Source: an uncultured Clostridia bacterium
Lineage (GTDB): Bacteria; Bacillota; Clostridia; Christensenellales; Borkfalkiaceae
Assembly: GCA_944343275.1 (NCBI GenBank)
Contig: CALVMH010000011.1
Span: 1-56,999, forward strand
Reading direction: 5' to 3'
DNA: 56,999 nt
A program made the position numbers and the translations under genes. A model generated the notes under the pieces. It was not told the origin of the DNA. It worked only from the letters and a program-made list of their open reading frames with translations, and did not search any database. Shown here in pieces: positions 35,248 to 42,761 of this stretch (the first letter of the stretch is position 1; every line of letters starts with the position of its first letter).

Positions 35248-35787
35248 ATGAAGGAACTCAAAGGGACCAAGACGCTGGAAAATCTGATGGCGGCATTCGC
35301 GGGCGAGAGCATGGCGACCAACAAGTACGCCTATTTCGCTTCCAAGGCGAAAAAGGACGGCTACAATCAGATCGCAGCCATCTTCGAGGAGACGTCCGGG
35401 AACGAGCGCGAGCACGCCAAGATGTGGTTCAAGCTCATCGCGGGCGGCATCGGCACGACGGCGGAAAACCTTGCCGCGGCGGCGCAGGGCGAGAACGACG
35501 AATGGACAAATATGTATCCCACGTTCGCCAAAGTCGCGCGTGAAGAAGGCTTTGACGCCATCGCGCAGATGTTCGAAAACGTCGCGGGCGTCGAAAAAGA
35601 GCACGAGGCAAGATACAAAAAGCTCCTCAAAAACGTGGAAGAGGGCAGGGTGTTCGTCAAGGACGGCGAGGTGTATTGGCAGTGCCTCAACTGCGGCGCC
35701 ATCGTCAAGGCGAGCGAAGCGCCCGACGTCTGCCCCGTCTGCGCGCATCCCAAGGCATATTTCCAGGTAAAACCCGAAAATTATTGA
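35248..35787 (+). CDS. rubrerythrin
   Basis: A 179-residue non-haem iron protein that reduces hydrogen peroxide in anaerobes. The four-helix di-iron domain has [27 protein letters not shown], and [20 protein letters not shown]. The C-terminal rubredoxin domain has CLNCG and CPVCAH, binding one iron. It is co-transcribed with the PerR-like regulator. Confidence 0.95.
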   Translation: MKELKGTKTLENLMAAFAGESMATNKYAYFASKAKKDGYNQIAAIFEETSGNEREHAKMWFKLIAGGIGTTAENLAAAAQGENDEWTNMYPTFAKVAREEGFDAIAQMFENVAGVEKEHEARYKKLLKNVEEGRVFVKDGEVYWQCLNCGAIVKASEAPDVCPVCAHPKAYFQVKPENY

Positions 35788-35799
35788 GGGGAAAAACGC

Positions 35800-35828
35800 T
35801 TGCATTTTGCGGCGGGATGTGGTAAGAT
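35800..35828 (+). promoter_or_regulatory. leuA promoter
   Basis: TTGCAT (35800-35805), 17-bp spacer, TAAGAT (35823-35828); the transcript would start near 35835, at the base of the T-box. Confidence 0.65.
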
Positions 35829-35835
35829 AAAAACA

Positions 35836-36105
35836 GAATAACGCTGTGAAGCGGAGCAGTAACTTCCGGTTTTTGTTTGCAGAGAGCCGCCGTTCGGTGC
35901 GAGGCGGTGCAAAAAAGGGAGCGAACTCGCCGCAGAGCGGTCTTTGGGAACGCCGCCGCAGGGCGCGCAAGTAGCAAAGAACGGCACCCGCCGTTATACG
36001 GGAAGGACATGACTGTGTCCGCAGAGGGGCGGGAGATCTCCCGCAAGAAGAGTGGTACCGCGCACAAAAGCGTCTCTTGCAGCAATGCAGGGGACGCATT
36101 TTTTC
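35836..36105 (+). promoter_or_regulatory. T-box leader, leucine specifier, with terminator
   Basis: Stem I has AGCAGTA on its 5' side, a distal part with the AGAGA bulge, and a 3' specifier loop GAACTC, where CTC (35924-35926) is a leucine codon. A 7-bp palindromic stem lies at 36029-36044. The T-box itself is AAGAGTGGTACCGCG (36048-36062). It is followed by a terminator, a 12-bp stem (36070-36081 with 36086-36097) and a T run. Uncharged tRNA-Leu should pair with CTC and the T-box and prevent termination. Confidence 0.9.
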
Positions 36106-36127
36106 ATCGGAACAAGGAGGGGACGCA

Positions 36128-37783
36128 ATGGACGTCGGAAAGTATCGGAAGCAGTTTCTCCTGCCGCCCGAACGGTGTATGGATTGGGCGGAACAGACCA
36201 TGGTGACGCGCGCGCCCGTGTGGTGCAGCGTCGATCTTCGGGACGGCAATCAGGCACTCATCGAACCGATGGGGCTGGAGACCAAGCTCGAATTTTTCAA
36301 ATTGCTCGTGAGGATCGGGTTCAAGGAGATCGAGGTCGGTTTCCCCGCCGCCAGCGAGACGGAATACGCCTTTTTGCGCGCGCTCATCGAGCGCGTGCTC
36401 ATTCCCGACGACGTCACCATCCAGGTGCTGACGCAGGCGCGCGAGCACATCATCAAAAAGACGTTCGAGGCGATCGACGGGGCAAAGAACGTCATCGTGC
36501 ACGTCTACAATTCCACGTCCGTCGCCCAGCGCGAACAGGTGTTCCGCAAGGATAAGGCGGAGATCAAGGCGATCGCCGTCGAGGGCGCGCGCCTTTTGAA
36601 GGAGCTTACGGAGCGCGCGGGGGCAAAGTACCGTTTTGAATATTCGCCCGAAAGTTTTACGGGCACGGAGCCGGAGTACGCCCTCGAAGTGTGCAACGCC
36701 GTTCTCGACGTCTGGCAGCCGACGGCAGACCGGAAGGCGATCGTCAACCTTCCCGCCACGGTGGAGAACGCCATGCCGCACGTCTATGCGCAGCAGGTGG
36801 AGTACCTCCACAAGCACCTCAACTACCGCGGCAACGTCGTTTTGTCGCTGCATCCGCACAACGACCGCGGCTGCGGCGTCGCTTCGGCGGAATTCGGGCT
36901 GCTTGCCGGCGCGGACAGGGTGGAGGGCACCCTGTTCGGCAACGGCGAACGCACGGGCAACTGCGACGTCGTCACGCTCGCCATGAACATGTATTCGCAG
37001 GGCGTCGATCCACGGCTCGACTTCGGCGACATGCCCGGTATTTCGGCGCAGTACGAGAGTTTTACGGGCATGCAGATCTCCCCCCGTCAGCCGTATGCGG
37101 GGGAACTCGTGTTCGCGGCGTTTTCCGGATCGCATCAGGACGCCATCGCAAAGGGCATGCGCTTCCGCGAGGAAACGGGGCGCACCGTATGGGACGTTCC
37201 CTATCTTCCCATCGATCCCAAGGACGTGGGCAGGGAGTACGAATCGGACGTCATCCGCATCAATTCGCAGTCCGGAAAGGGCGGCGTGGGATATGTGCTC
37301 GAACATGCATTCGGTGTCAAACTGCCCGCCCGCATGAAGGAGGCGGTCGGCTATGCCGTCAAGCACGTCTCCGACATGGAGCACAAAGAGCTGAAAGCGG
37401 AGGAGATTTTCGGCGTGTTTACGCAGAAATTCCTCTCCCCCCGCGGGCATTTTACGCTCGGAGAAGTACATTACAGGCAGGAGGACGGCATCACCGCGAC
37501 GGTCGAGATCATCGAGGGGAAGCGGAAAACGGTCGTCGAAGCGACGGGCAACGGACGGCTGGACGCCGTCTCCAACGCCCTCAAAAAGCATTTCGGCGTG
37601 CAGTACGAACTGACGGGATACGAGCAGCACGCGCTCTCGTCCGGGTCCTTCGCGCAGGCGATCTCCTATCTCGGCGTCGCCTGCGGGGAGCACGTCTATT
37701 GGGGCGCGGGGGAGCATTCGGACATCACCATCGCGTCCGTGCAGGCGCTCGTCTCCGCCCTCAATAACCTTCTGGACGCATGA
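36128..37783 (+). CDS. leuA: 2-isopropylmalate synthase
   Basis: A 551-residue enzyme, the first dedicated step of leucine synthesis. CSVDLRDGNQAL is the substrate/metal region. SLHPHNDRGCGVA contains the second HxH metal site, and GNGERTGNCD the Gly-rich motif. The C-terminal leucine-binding domain (about 430-550) should give feedback control. Length and the RDGNQAL form place it in the longer LeuA group found in actinobacteria and some Firmicutes. AAGGAGGGG precedes the ATG. The T-box with a Leu codon confirms the assignment. Confidence 0.93.
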   Translation: MDVGKYRKQFLLPPERCMDWAEQTMVTRAPVWCSVDLRDGNQALIEPMGLETKLEFFKLLVRIGFKEIEVGFPAASETEYAFLRALIERVLIPDDVTIQVLTQAREHIIKKTFEAIDGAKNVIVHVYNSTSVAQREQVFRKDKAEIKAIAVEGARLLKELTERAGAKYRFEYSPESFTGTEPEYALEVCNAVLDVWQPTADRKAIVNLPATVENAMPHVYAQQVEYLHKHLNYRGNVVLSLHPHNDRGCGVASAEFGLLAGADRVEGTLFGNGERTGNCDVVTLAMNMYSQGVDPRLDFGDMPGISAQYESFTGMQISPRQPYAGELVFAAFSGSHQDAIAKGMRFREETGRTVWDVPYLPIDPKDVGREYESDVIRINSQSGKGGVGYVLEHAFGVKLPARMKEAVGYAVKHVSDMEHKELKAEEIFGVFTQKFLSPRGHFTLGEVHYRQEDGITATVEIIEGKRKTVVEATGNGRLDAVSNALKKHFGVQYELTGYEQHALSSGSFAQAISYLGVACGEHVYWGAGEHSDITIASVQALVSALNNLLDA

Positions 37784-38376
37784 ACGCGGTCAATTTCGAC
37801 GCCGTCATGCTGCGCATGCTCGAAGGGGCGGCGGGAAAACGGCTGCTGCTGCACGCATGCTGCGCGCCGTGCGCTTCCTACTGCCTGCCGGAGACGATGA
37901 AACGAACGCAGGTGACGGCGTTCTTCTATAATCCCAACATGGACAGCGCCGAGGAGTACGCAAAGCGGCTGTTTGAGCTGCGCCGCCTGTGCGCGGCGGA
38001 GGGTGCGGAGCTCCTCGAAACGGGCTACCGCCACGCAGAGTTCGCTGCCGCGGCTGCGGGGCTGGAAGGGGAACGGGAGGGCGGCGCTCGCTGTGAACGG
38101 TGCTTCCGTCTGCGCCTTGAAGAGACGGCGCGGCAGGCAAAGGCGGGCGGCTACGATCTCTTCGCCACGACGCTCACCGTCTCTCCCATGAAGAACGCGG
38201 CGCTCATCAACCGCGTGGGGGAGGAGGCGGCGGAGAAATTCGGCGTCGCTTACCTGCCCACCGACTTCAAAAAGCGGGGCGGGTATCTGCAATCGGTGCA
38301 GCGTTCCGCGGAGCTCGGACTGTACCGTCAGAACTATTGCGGCTGCGAATTTTCGCGGCGGGAACGGGAAGGATAA
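37780..38376 (+). CDS. queH: epoxyqueuosine reductase QueH
   Basis: A 198-residue protein reducing epoxyqueuosine to queuosine in tRNA. HACCAPC (26-32) and GGARCERCFRLRL give cysteines for Fe-S binding, and YRQNYCGCEFS is the C-terminal signature. It overlaps leuA as ATGA, so it is under leucine T-box control, although its task is tRNA modification. Confidence 0.92.
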   Translation: MNAVNFDAVMLRMLEGAAGKRLLLHACCAPCASYCLPETMKRTQVTAFFYNPNMDSAEEYAKRLFELRRLCAAEGAELLETGYRHAEFAAAAAGLEGEREGGARCERCFRLRLEETARQAKAGGYDLFATTLTVSPMKNAALINRVGEEAAEKFGVAYLPTDFKKRGGYLQSVQRSAELGLYRQNYCGCEFSRREREG

Positions 38377-38417
38377 AGCGCGGCGGCGCGGACGAAATTC
38401 GTCCGCGCCGCCGCGCT
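38377..38417. terminator. bidirectional hairpin between queH and ychF
   Basis: Arms of 20 bp (38377-38396 and 38398-38417) around a single A, in the 60-base gap between two convergent genes. T runs are absent, so strength is uncertain. Confidence 0.7.
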
Positions 38418-38436
38418 GTCTGCAATGTTTTGAAGG

Positions 38437-39537
38437 TCATACGTTGAAGCGGAACAGCACGACGTCGCCGTCCTTCATCACATAGTCCTTGCCTTCCGAA
38501 CGCACCTTTCCCTTTTCGCGCGCGCCTGCAAGCCCGCCGCATTCCAAAAGCGTCTGCCAATCCACGACTTCGGCGCGGATGAATCCCTTTTCAAAATCGG
38601 AATGGATCTTGCCCGCCGCCTGCGGCGCCTTGGTTCCTTTGACGATCGTCCATGCGCGCGTCTCTTTTTCGCCCGCCGTCAGATAGGAGATCAGCCCCAG
38701 CAGGGAATAGGACGCTTTGATGAGCTTGTTGAGCCCGCTCTCTTTGAGCCCGAAGTCCTCCAAAAACATCGCCTGTTCTTCGGGAGAGAGCAGGGAGAGT
38801 TCCTCCTCCGTCTTGGCGCACACCACAATGACGCCCGCGCCGTGGCTTGCGGCGTAGTCCTTCACTTTGACCACGAGGGGGATGTCCTCCTCGCCCGCGC
38901 CCATATCCTTCTCCGAGATGTTCGCGCAGTAGATGACGGGCTTTGCGGAGAGCAGAAAGAGGTTGTCGAGCAGCTCCTTTTCCTCGTCGCTCACCTCCAT
39001 TGAGTGGGCGGGCTGCTCCTGTTCGAGATGCGCCATCAGCTTTTGCAGGAAGGCGAACTCCGCCGCGGCTGCCTTGTCCGAACCGCCGCGCGCCGCGTTT
39101 TTCACGCGGTCCATGCGCTTTTGCACCGCCTCGATGTCGGCAAGGATGAGTTCTAAATTGATGGTCCCGATGTCGCGCACGGGGTCGACGGAATTTTCGA
39201 CGTGGGTGACGTTTTCATCCTCGAAGCATCTGACGACGTGCACGATGGCGTCCACCTCGCGGATGTGGGAGAGGAACTTGTTCCCCAGCCCTTCGCCGTG
39301 GCTGGCGCCCTTCACGAGCCCCGCAATATCCACGAATTCAATGACGGCGGGGGTGACTTTTTTGCTGTTGTAGAGGGCGGCGAGTTTGTCGAGCCGCTCG
39401 TCCGGAACGGCAACGACGCCGACGTTGGGTTCGATGGTGCAGAAAGGATAGTTGGCGGCGTCCGCGCCTGCATGTGTGATCGCGTTGAAGAGGGTGGACT
39501 TTCCGACGTTGGGCAGCCCCACGACACCGAGTTTCAT
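38437..39537 (-). CDS. ychF: YchF/OLA1-family ATPase
   Basis: A 366-residue Obg-related P-loop protein. LGVVGLPNVGKSTLFNAIT is the Walker A region, DIAGLVKGASHGEGLGN the G3 region, and NISEKD lies where GTPases have NKxD, which explains ATP preference. The C-terminal TGS domain ends KDYVMKDGDVVLFRFNV. It binds ribosomes and is linked to stress responses. The start at 39537 fits the family N-terminus; GGAG lies upstream. Confidence 0.95.
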   Translation of the reverse strand: MKLGVVGLPNVGKSTLFNAITHAGADAANYPFCTIEPNVGVVAVPDERLDKLAALYNSKKVTPAVIEFVDIAGLVKGASHGEGLGNKFLSHIREVDAIVHVVRCFEDENVTHVENSVDPVRDIGTINLELILADIEAVQKRMDRVKNAARGGSDKAAAAEFAFLQKLMAHLEQEQPAHSMEVSDEEKELLDNLFLLSAKPVIYCANISEKDMGAGEEDIPLVVKVKDYAASHGAGVIVVCAKTEEELSLLSPEEQAMFLEDFGLKESGLNKLIKASYSLLGLISYLTAGEKETRAWTIVKGTKAPQAAGKIHSDFEKGFIRAEVVDWQTLLECGGLAGAREKGKVRSEGKDYVMKDGDVVLFRFNV

Positions 39538-39571
39538 CTTCTTTGTTTCTCCGTGAATGATTTCCGTCATT

Positions 39572-39600
39572 ATTATAGCCGATTTCTTTTTTTCACGCAA
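39572..39600 (-). promoter_or_regulatory. ychF promoter
   Basis: On the minus strand, TTGCGT (39600-39595), 17-bp spacer, TATAAT (39577-39572). Confidence 0.7.
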
Positions 39601-39610
39601 ACCCTTTCGT

Positions 39611-39639
39611 TTGCCATTTGCAAAATTTTATGGTAAAAT
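39611..39639 (+). promoter_or_regulatory. argS promoter
   Basis: TTGCCA (39611-39616), 17-bp spacer, TAAAAT (39634-39639) with an upstream TGg. Confidence 0.65.
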
Positions 39640-39668
39640 AATGCGCGAAAACAGTTATGGAGCGCGCT

Positions 39669-41357
39669 ATGGATTACAGACAGTACATTGCAGAAAAAAT
39701 TTGCGTGGAGGGCATGCGCACGGAGGAGATCGCCGCGCTGCTTGCCGTCCCGCCCGATCCCGCCATGGGTGACTATGCCCTGCCCTGTTTCCGTTTTGCC
39801 AAGGTCCTCAAAAAGAGCCCCGCGCTCATCGCGCAGGAGCTCGCGGCGGCGATCGCCGCGGACGACGTCATCGCGGAAGTCTCGGCGCTCAACGGGTATC
39901 TCAATTTCAAAGTGAACAAGGCGGGCATGGCGCAGGACGTCCTTGTCCGCATCCTGCGCGAAGGGGAGCGCTACGGCGCCTCCCGCATGGGGGAAGGCAA
40001 GGTCGTCTGCATCGACTATTCTTCCGTCAACATCGCCAAGCCCTTCCACATCGGGCATCTTTCGACGACCGTCATCGGCGGAGCGCTCTACCGCATCTTC
40101 ACCTTCCTCGGCTACCGCGCCGTGGGCATCAACCATCTGGGCGACTACGGCACGCAGTTCGGCAAGCTCATCGCCGCCTACAAAAAGTGGGGGGACAGGG
40201 AAACGGTGGAACAGGGCGGCATCCACGCCGTCAACGACTTGTATGTGCGCTTCAACAGCGAGGCGGACGAGGCGATGGAGGCGGAGGCGCGCGAATATTT
40301 CCGCCTCATCGAGAGCGGCGACAAGGAGGCGAACGCGCTCTTCGATTGGTTCAAATCGCTCACCCTTGCATACGTTCAGAAAATCTATGACCGCCTGCAC
40401 ATCACCTTTGACAGCTATGCGGGCGAACGGTTCTATTCCGACAAGATGGAGCCCGTCGTCGAGGAACTCCGGGAAAAACACCTCTTGCAGGAGAGCGAGG
40501 GGGCGCAGATCGTCGATCTGGAGCCCTACGGCATGCCGCCCGCGCTCATCCTGCGTTCGGACGGGGCATCTCTCTATCTGACGCGCGACCTCGCCGCCGC
40601 CATCTATCGCTACAACACCTATCACTTTGCAAAGTGCCTCTATGTCGTCGCCTATCAGCAGAACCTGCATTTCAAGCAGCTCTTCAAGGTGCTCGAACTC
40701 ATGGGCAGGGATTGGGCGAAGGACATGGTGCACGTCGCCTACGGCATGGTTTCTTTGGAGGACGGCGCCATGTCCACGCGCAAGGGGAAGGTCGTATGGC
40801 TGGAAGACGTCCTCACGCGGTGCGTTGAAAAGGCGCGCGCCGTGCTCGAAGAAAAGAACCCGTCCCTGGAAAACAAGGATGAAGTGGCGGAGCTGGTCGG
40901 CGTGGGCGCCGTCGCCTTCGGCGCGCTGTGCAACAATAAGATCAAGGACATCGTCTTTTCTTACGACCGCGCCCTCAACTTCGACGGCGAGACGAGCGTC
41001 TATCTGCAATATACCTGCGCGCGCGCCGCGTCCGTGCTCGGCAAGGCGGCGGCGGAGGGGCTGTCTGCGGACACCGTTCCCGCCGTTGCGCCCTGTGCGG
41101 CGGAGGCGGAGCTCTTAAAGCAGCTCGCCGCCTTCCCCAAGGCGGTCGAACAGGCGGCGGAAAAGTACGAACCTTCCGTCGTCTCGCGCTGTCTGCTGGA
41201 TACCGCCAAGCTGTTCAACAGGTTTTATCTCGAATGCAAGATCATGCAGGCGGAGGGTGACGTGCGCGCCTTCCGTCTTGCCCTCACCAAGGCGGCGCGT
41301 ACCGTGCTCAAAAACGGGCTTGCGCTTCTGGGCATCGGCGTTCCGGAAAAGATGTGA
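39669..41357 (+). CDS. argS: arginyl-tRNA synthetase
   Basis: A 562-residue class I synthetase charging tRNA-Arg. SSVNIAKPFHIGHLSTT contains the HIGH motif. MSTRKGKVV takes the place of KMSKS, as in many ArgRS. The N-terminal Add-1 domain and the C-terminal anticodon domain (DALR, ending GLALLGIGVPEKM) are complete. The start at 39669 is preferred over 39657 because GGAG lies seven bases before it. Confidence 0.95.
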   Translation: MDYRQYIAEKICVEGMRTEEIAALLAVPPDPAMGDYALPCFRFAKVLKKSPALIAQELAAAIAADDVIAEVSALNGYLNFKVNKAGMAQDVLVRILREGERYGASRMGEGKVVCIDYSSVNIAKPFHIGHLSTTVIGGALYRIFTFLGYRAVGINHLGDYGTQFGKLIAAYKKWGDRETVEQGGIHAVNDLYVRFNSEADEAMEAEAREYFRLIESGDKEANALFDWFKSLTLAYVQKIYDRLHITFDSYAGERFYSDKMEPVVEELREKHLLQESEGAQIVDLEPYGMPPALILRSDGASLYLTRDLAAAIYRYNTYHFAKCLYVVAYQQNLHFKQLFKVLELMGRDWAKDMVHVAYGMVSLEDGAMSTRKGKVVWLEDVLTRCVEKARAVLEEKNPSLENKDEVAELVGVGAVAFGALCNNKIKDIVFSYDRALNFDGETSVYLQYTCARAASVLGKAAAEGLSADTVPAVAPCAAEAELLKQLAAFPKAVEQAAEKYEPSVVSRCLLDTAKLFNRFYLECKIMQAEGDVRAFRLALTKAARTVLKNGLALLGIGVPEKM

Positions 41358-41371
41358 CATTCGGAGCTACT

Positions 41372-42022
41372 ATGTTAAAAGCAGTCTTTTTCGATCTGGA
41401 CGGGACGCTGCTGGACACCGTTCCCGACATCATGGCGTGCGTCAATGCGTCGCTTGCCGCATTCGGCTATCCCGAAATCACCTATGCGCAGACCTGCTCC
41501 TATGTGGGCGACGGGGCGAAAAAGCTCATCGAACGCGCCCTGCCCGCGGGCTGCGCGGACGTGGACGCCGTCTACGGACATTTCCGCACGGCGTTCGCTG
41601 CCGATCAGTCGGAACGCACCCGCCTCTATCCCGACGAGAAGGAGGTGCTCTCCTTCCTCAAAACAAAGGGGCTGCGGCTGGGCGTCGTCACCAATAAGCC
41701 GCAGGACGCCGCACGGAACGTGCTCTCCAAGTTCTTTCCCGCCGGTTTTTTCGATTTTGTCGGCGGGGATACGGGCATGTTCCCCTGCAAGCCCGATCCC
41801 TCGCTCGCCCGTTATGCTGCGATGACGCTCCGCATCCCCCCTGCGGCATGCGCCTTCGTCGGCGACGGCGAACCGGACGCGCGCGTCGCGCGCAACGCGG
41901 GCATGCAGGGCGTCTCCGCGCTGTGGGGATACCGCACCCGTGCGCAGCTCGAAGGGGCGGGCGCGACCCGCTTTGCCGCCTCTTTCCAAGAGCTCCAAAA
42001 AATTCTTGAAAAACTTTTCTGA
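41372..42022 (+). CDS. HAD-family phosphatase, phosphoglycolate phosphatase-like
   Basis: A 216-residue haloacid dehalogenase-type hydrolase. FFDLDGTLLDT holds the nucleophile Asp and acid/base Asp; VVTNKPQ is motif II, and CAFVGDGEPDARVARNAGM is motif IV. A small helical cap lies between. It resembles Gph/PpaX, but this family is broad and its substrate cannot be set. GGAG precedes the ATG; 14 bases from argS, probably co-transcribed. Confidence 0.85.
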   Translation: MLKAVFFDLDGTLLDTVPDIMACVNASLAAFGYPEITYAQTCSYVGDGAKKLIERALPAGCADVDAVYGHFRTAFAADQSERTRLYPDEKEVLSFLKTKGLRLGVVTNKPQDAARNVLSKFFPAGFFDFVGGDTGMFPCKPDPSLARYAAMTLRIPPAACAFVGDGEPDARVARNAGMQGVSALWGYRTRAQLEGAGATRFAASFQELQKILEKLF

Positions 42023-42028
42023 AAACTA

Positions 42029-42057
42029 TTGATATTCAGTCTCAATTATGATATAAT
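42029..42057 (+). promoter_or_regulatory. promoter of the reverse rubrerythrin gene with overlapping palindrome
   Basis: TTGATA (42029-42034), 17-bp spacer, TATAAT (42052-42057). ATTAT-GAT-ATAAT (42045-42057) is a perfect inverted repeat covering the -10, a plausible PerR-type operator (known PerR boxes are AT-rich inverted repeats). Confidence 0.7.
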
Positions 42058-42098
42058 ACAGATACCAAAATCTTTGGAAGAAAAGGAGATATGCAATT

Positions 42099-42620
42099 AT
42101 GAAAAGATGTGCTGTTTGCGGCGAGATCGTCGCGGATGATGTGACGGAGTGCCCCGTCTGCCATGCCAAGAAGTTTGTTCCCGTCGAGGAGAGCAAATTT
42201 GCCTGTGAGCACCATGTCGGCGACGGCGTGGTCGAGGACAAGGAAGTCATGGAAGGGCTGCGCGCCAACTTCACGGGCGAATGCACCGAGGTCGGCATGT
42301 ATCTTGCGATGGCGCGCGTCGCCGAGCGGGAGGGCTATCCCGAGATCGCGGAGGCGTACAAGCGCTATGCCTTTGAGGAAGCGGAGCACGCTTCCAAGTT
42401 CGCAGAGCTTCTGGGCGAAGTTGTGACAAATTCCACCAAGAAAAACCTGGAACTGCGCGCGGCTGCCGAAGCGGGCGCCTGCGAAGGAAAGCTCATGCTC
42501 GCAAAGCGCGCCAAAGAGCTCGGCTACGACGCCGTTCACGACACCGTGCACGAGATGGCAAAGGACGAAGCGCGCCACGGCGCGGGCTTCAAGGGGCTCT
42601 TGAAGAGATACTTCAACTAA
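42099..42620 (+). CDS. reverse rubrerythrin (NADH peroxidase type)
   Basis: A 173-residue protein with the domain order swapped: the rubredoxin-like CAVCG and CPVCHA come first, then the di-iron four-helix bundle ([40 protein letters not shown]). In Clostridium such proteins are strongly oxygen- and peroxide-induced. AAGGAGA precedes the ATG. It is transcribed alone. Confidence 0.93.
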   Translation: MKRCAVCGEIVADDVTECPVCHAKKFVPVEESKFACEHHVGDGVVEDKEVMEGLRANFTGECTEVGMYLAMARVAEREGYPEIAEAYKRYAFEEAEHASKFAELLGEVVTNSTKKNLELRAAAEAGACEGKLMLAKRAKELGYDAVHDTVHEMAKDEARHGAGFKGLLKRYFN

Positions 42621-42636
42621 CACAAAAAAGCATGTA

Positions 42637-42668
42637 AAAAACCTCGGCTTTTTGCCGAGGTTTTTTTC
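42637..42668 (+). terminator. terminator after reverse rubrerythrin
   Basis: ACCTCGGC/GCCGAGGT stem, TTTTT loop, flanking A and T runs. Confidence 0.93.
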
Positions 42669-42699
42669 GGAAAGAATCATAAAAAATTCAAAATCCATA

Positions 42700-42728
42700 T
42701 TGACAAAATAGGCAAAATGAAGTATAGT
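42700..42728 (+). promoter_or_regulatory. promoter of the GH42 gene
   Basis: TTGACA (42700-42705), 17-bp spacer, TATAGT (42723-42728). Confidence 0.75.
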
Positions 42729-42761
42729 ATACAAAGCATCAGGAAACAAGGAGATACAGGT

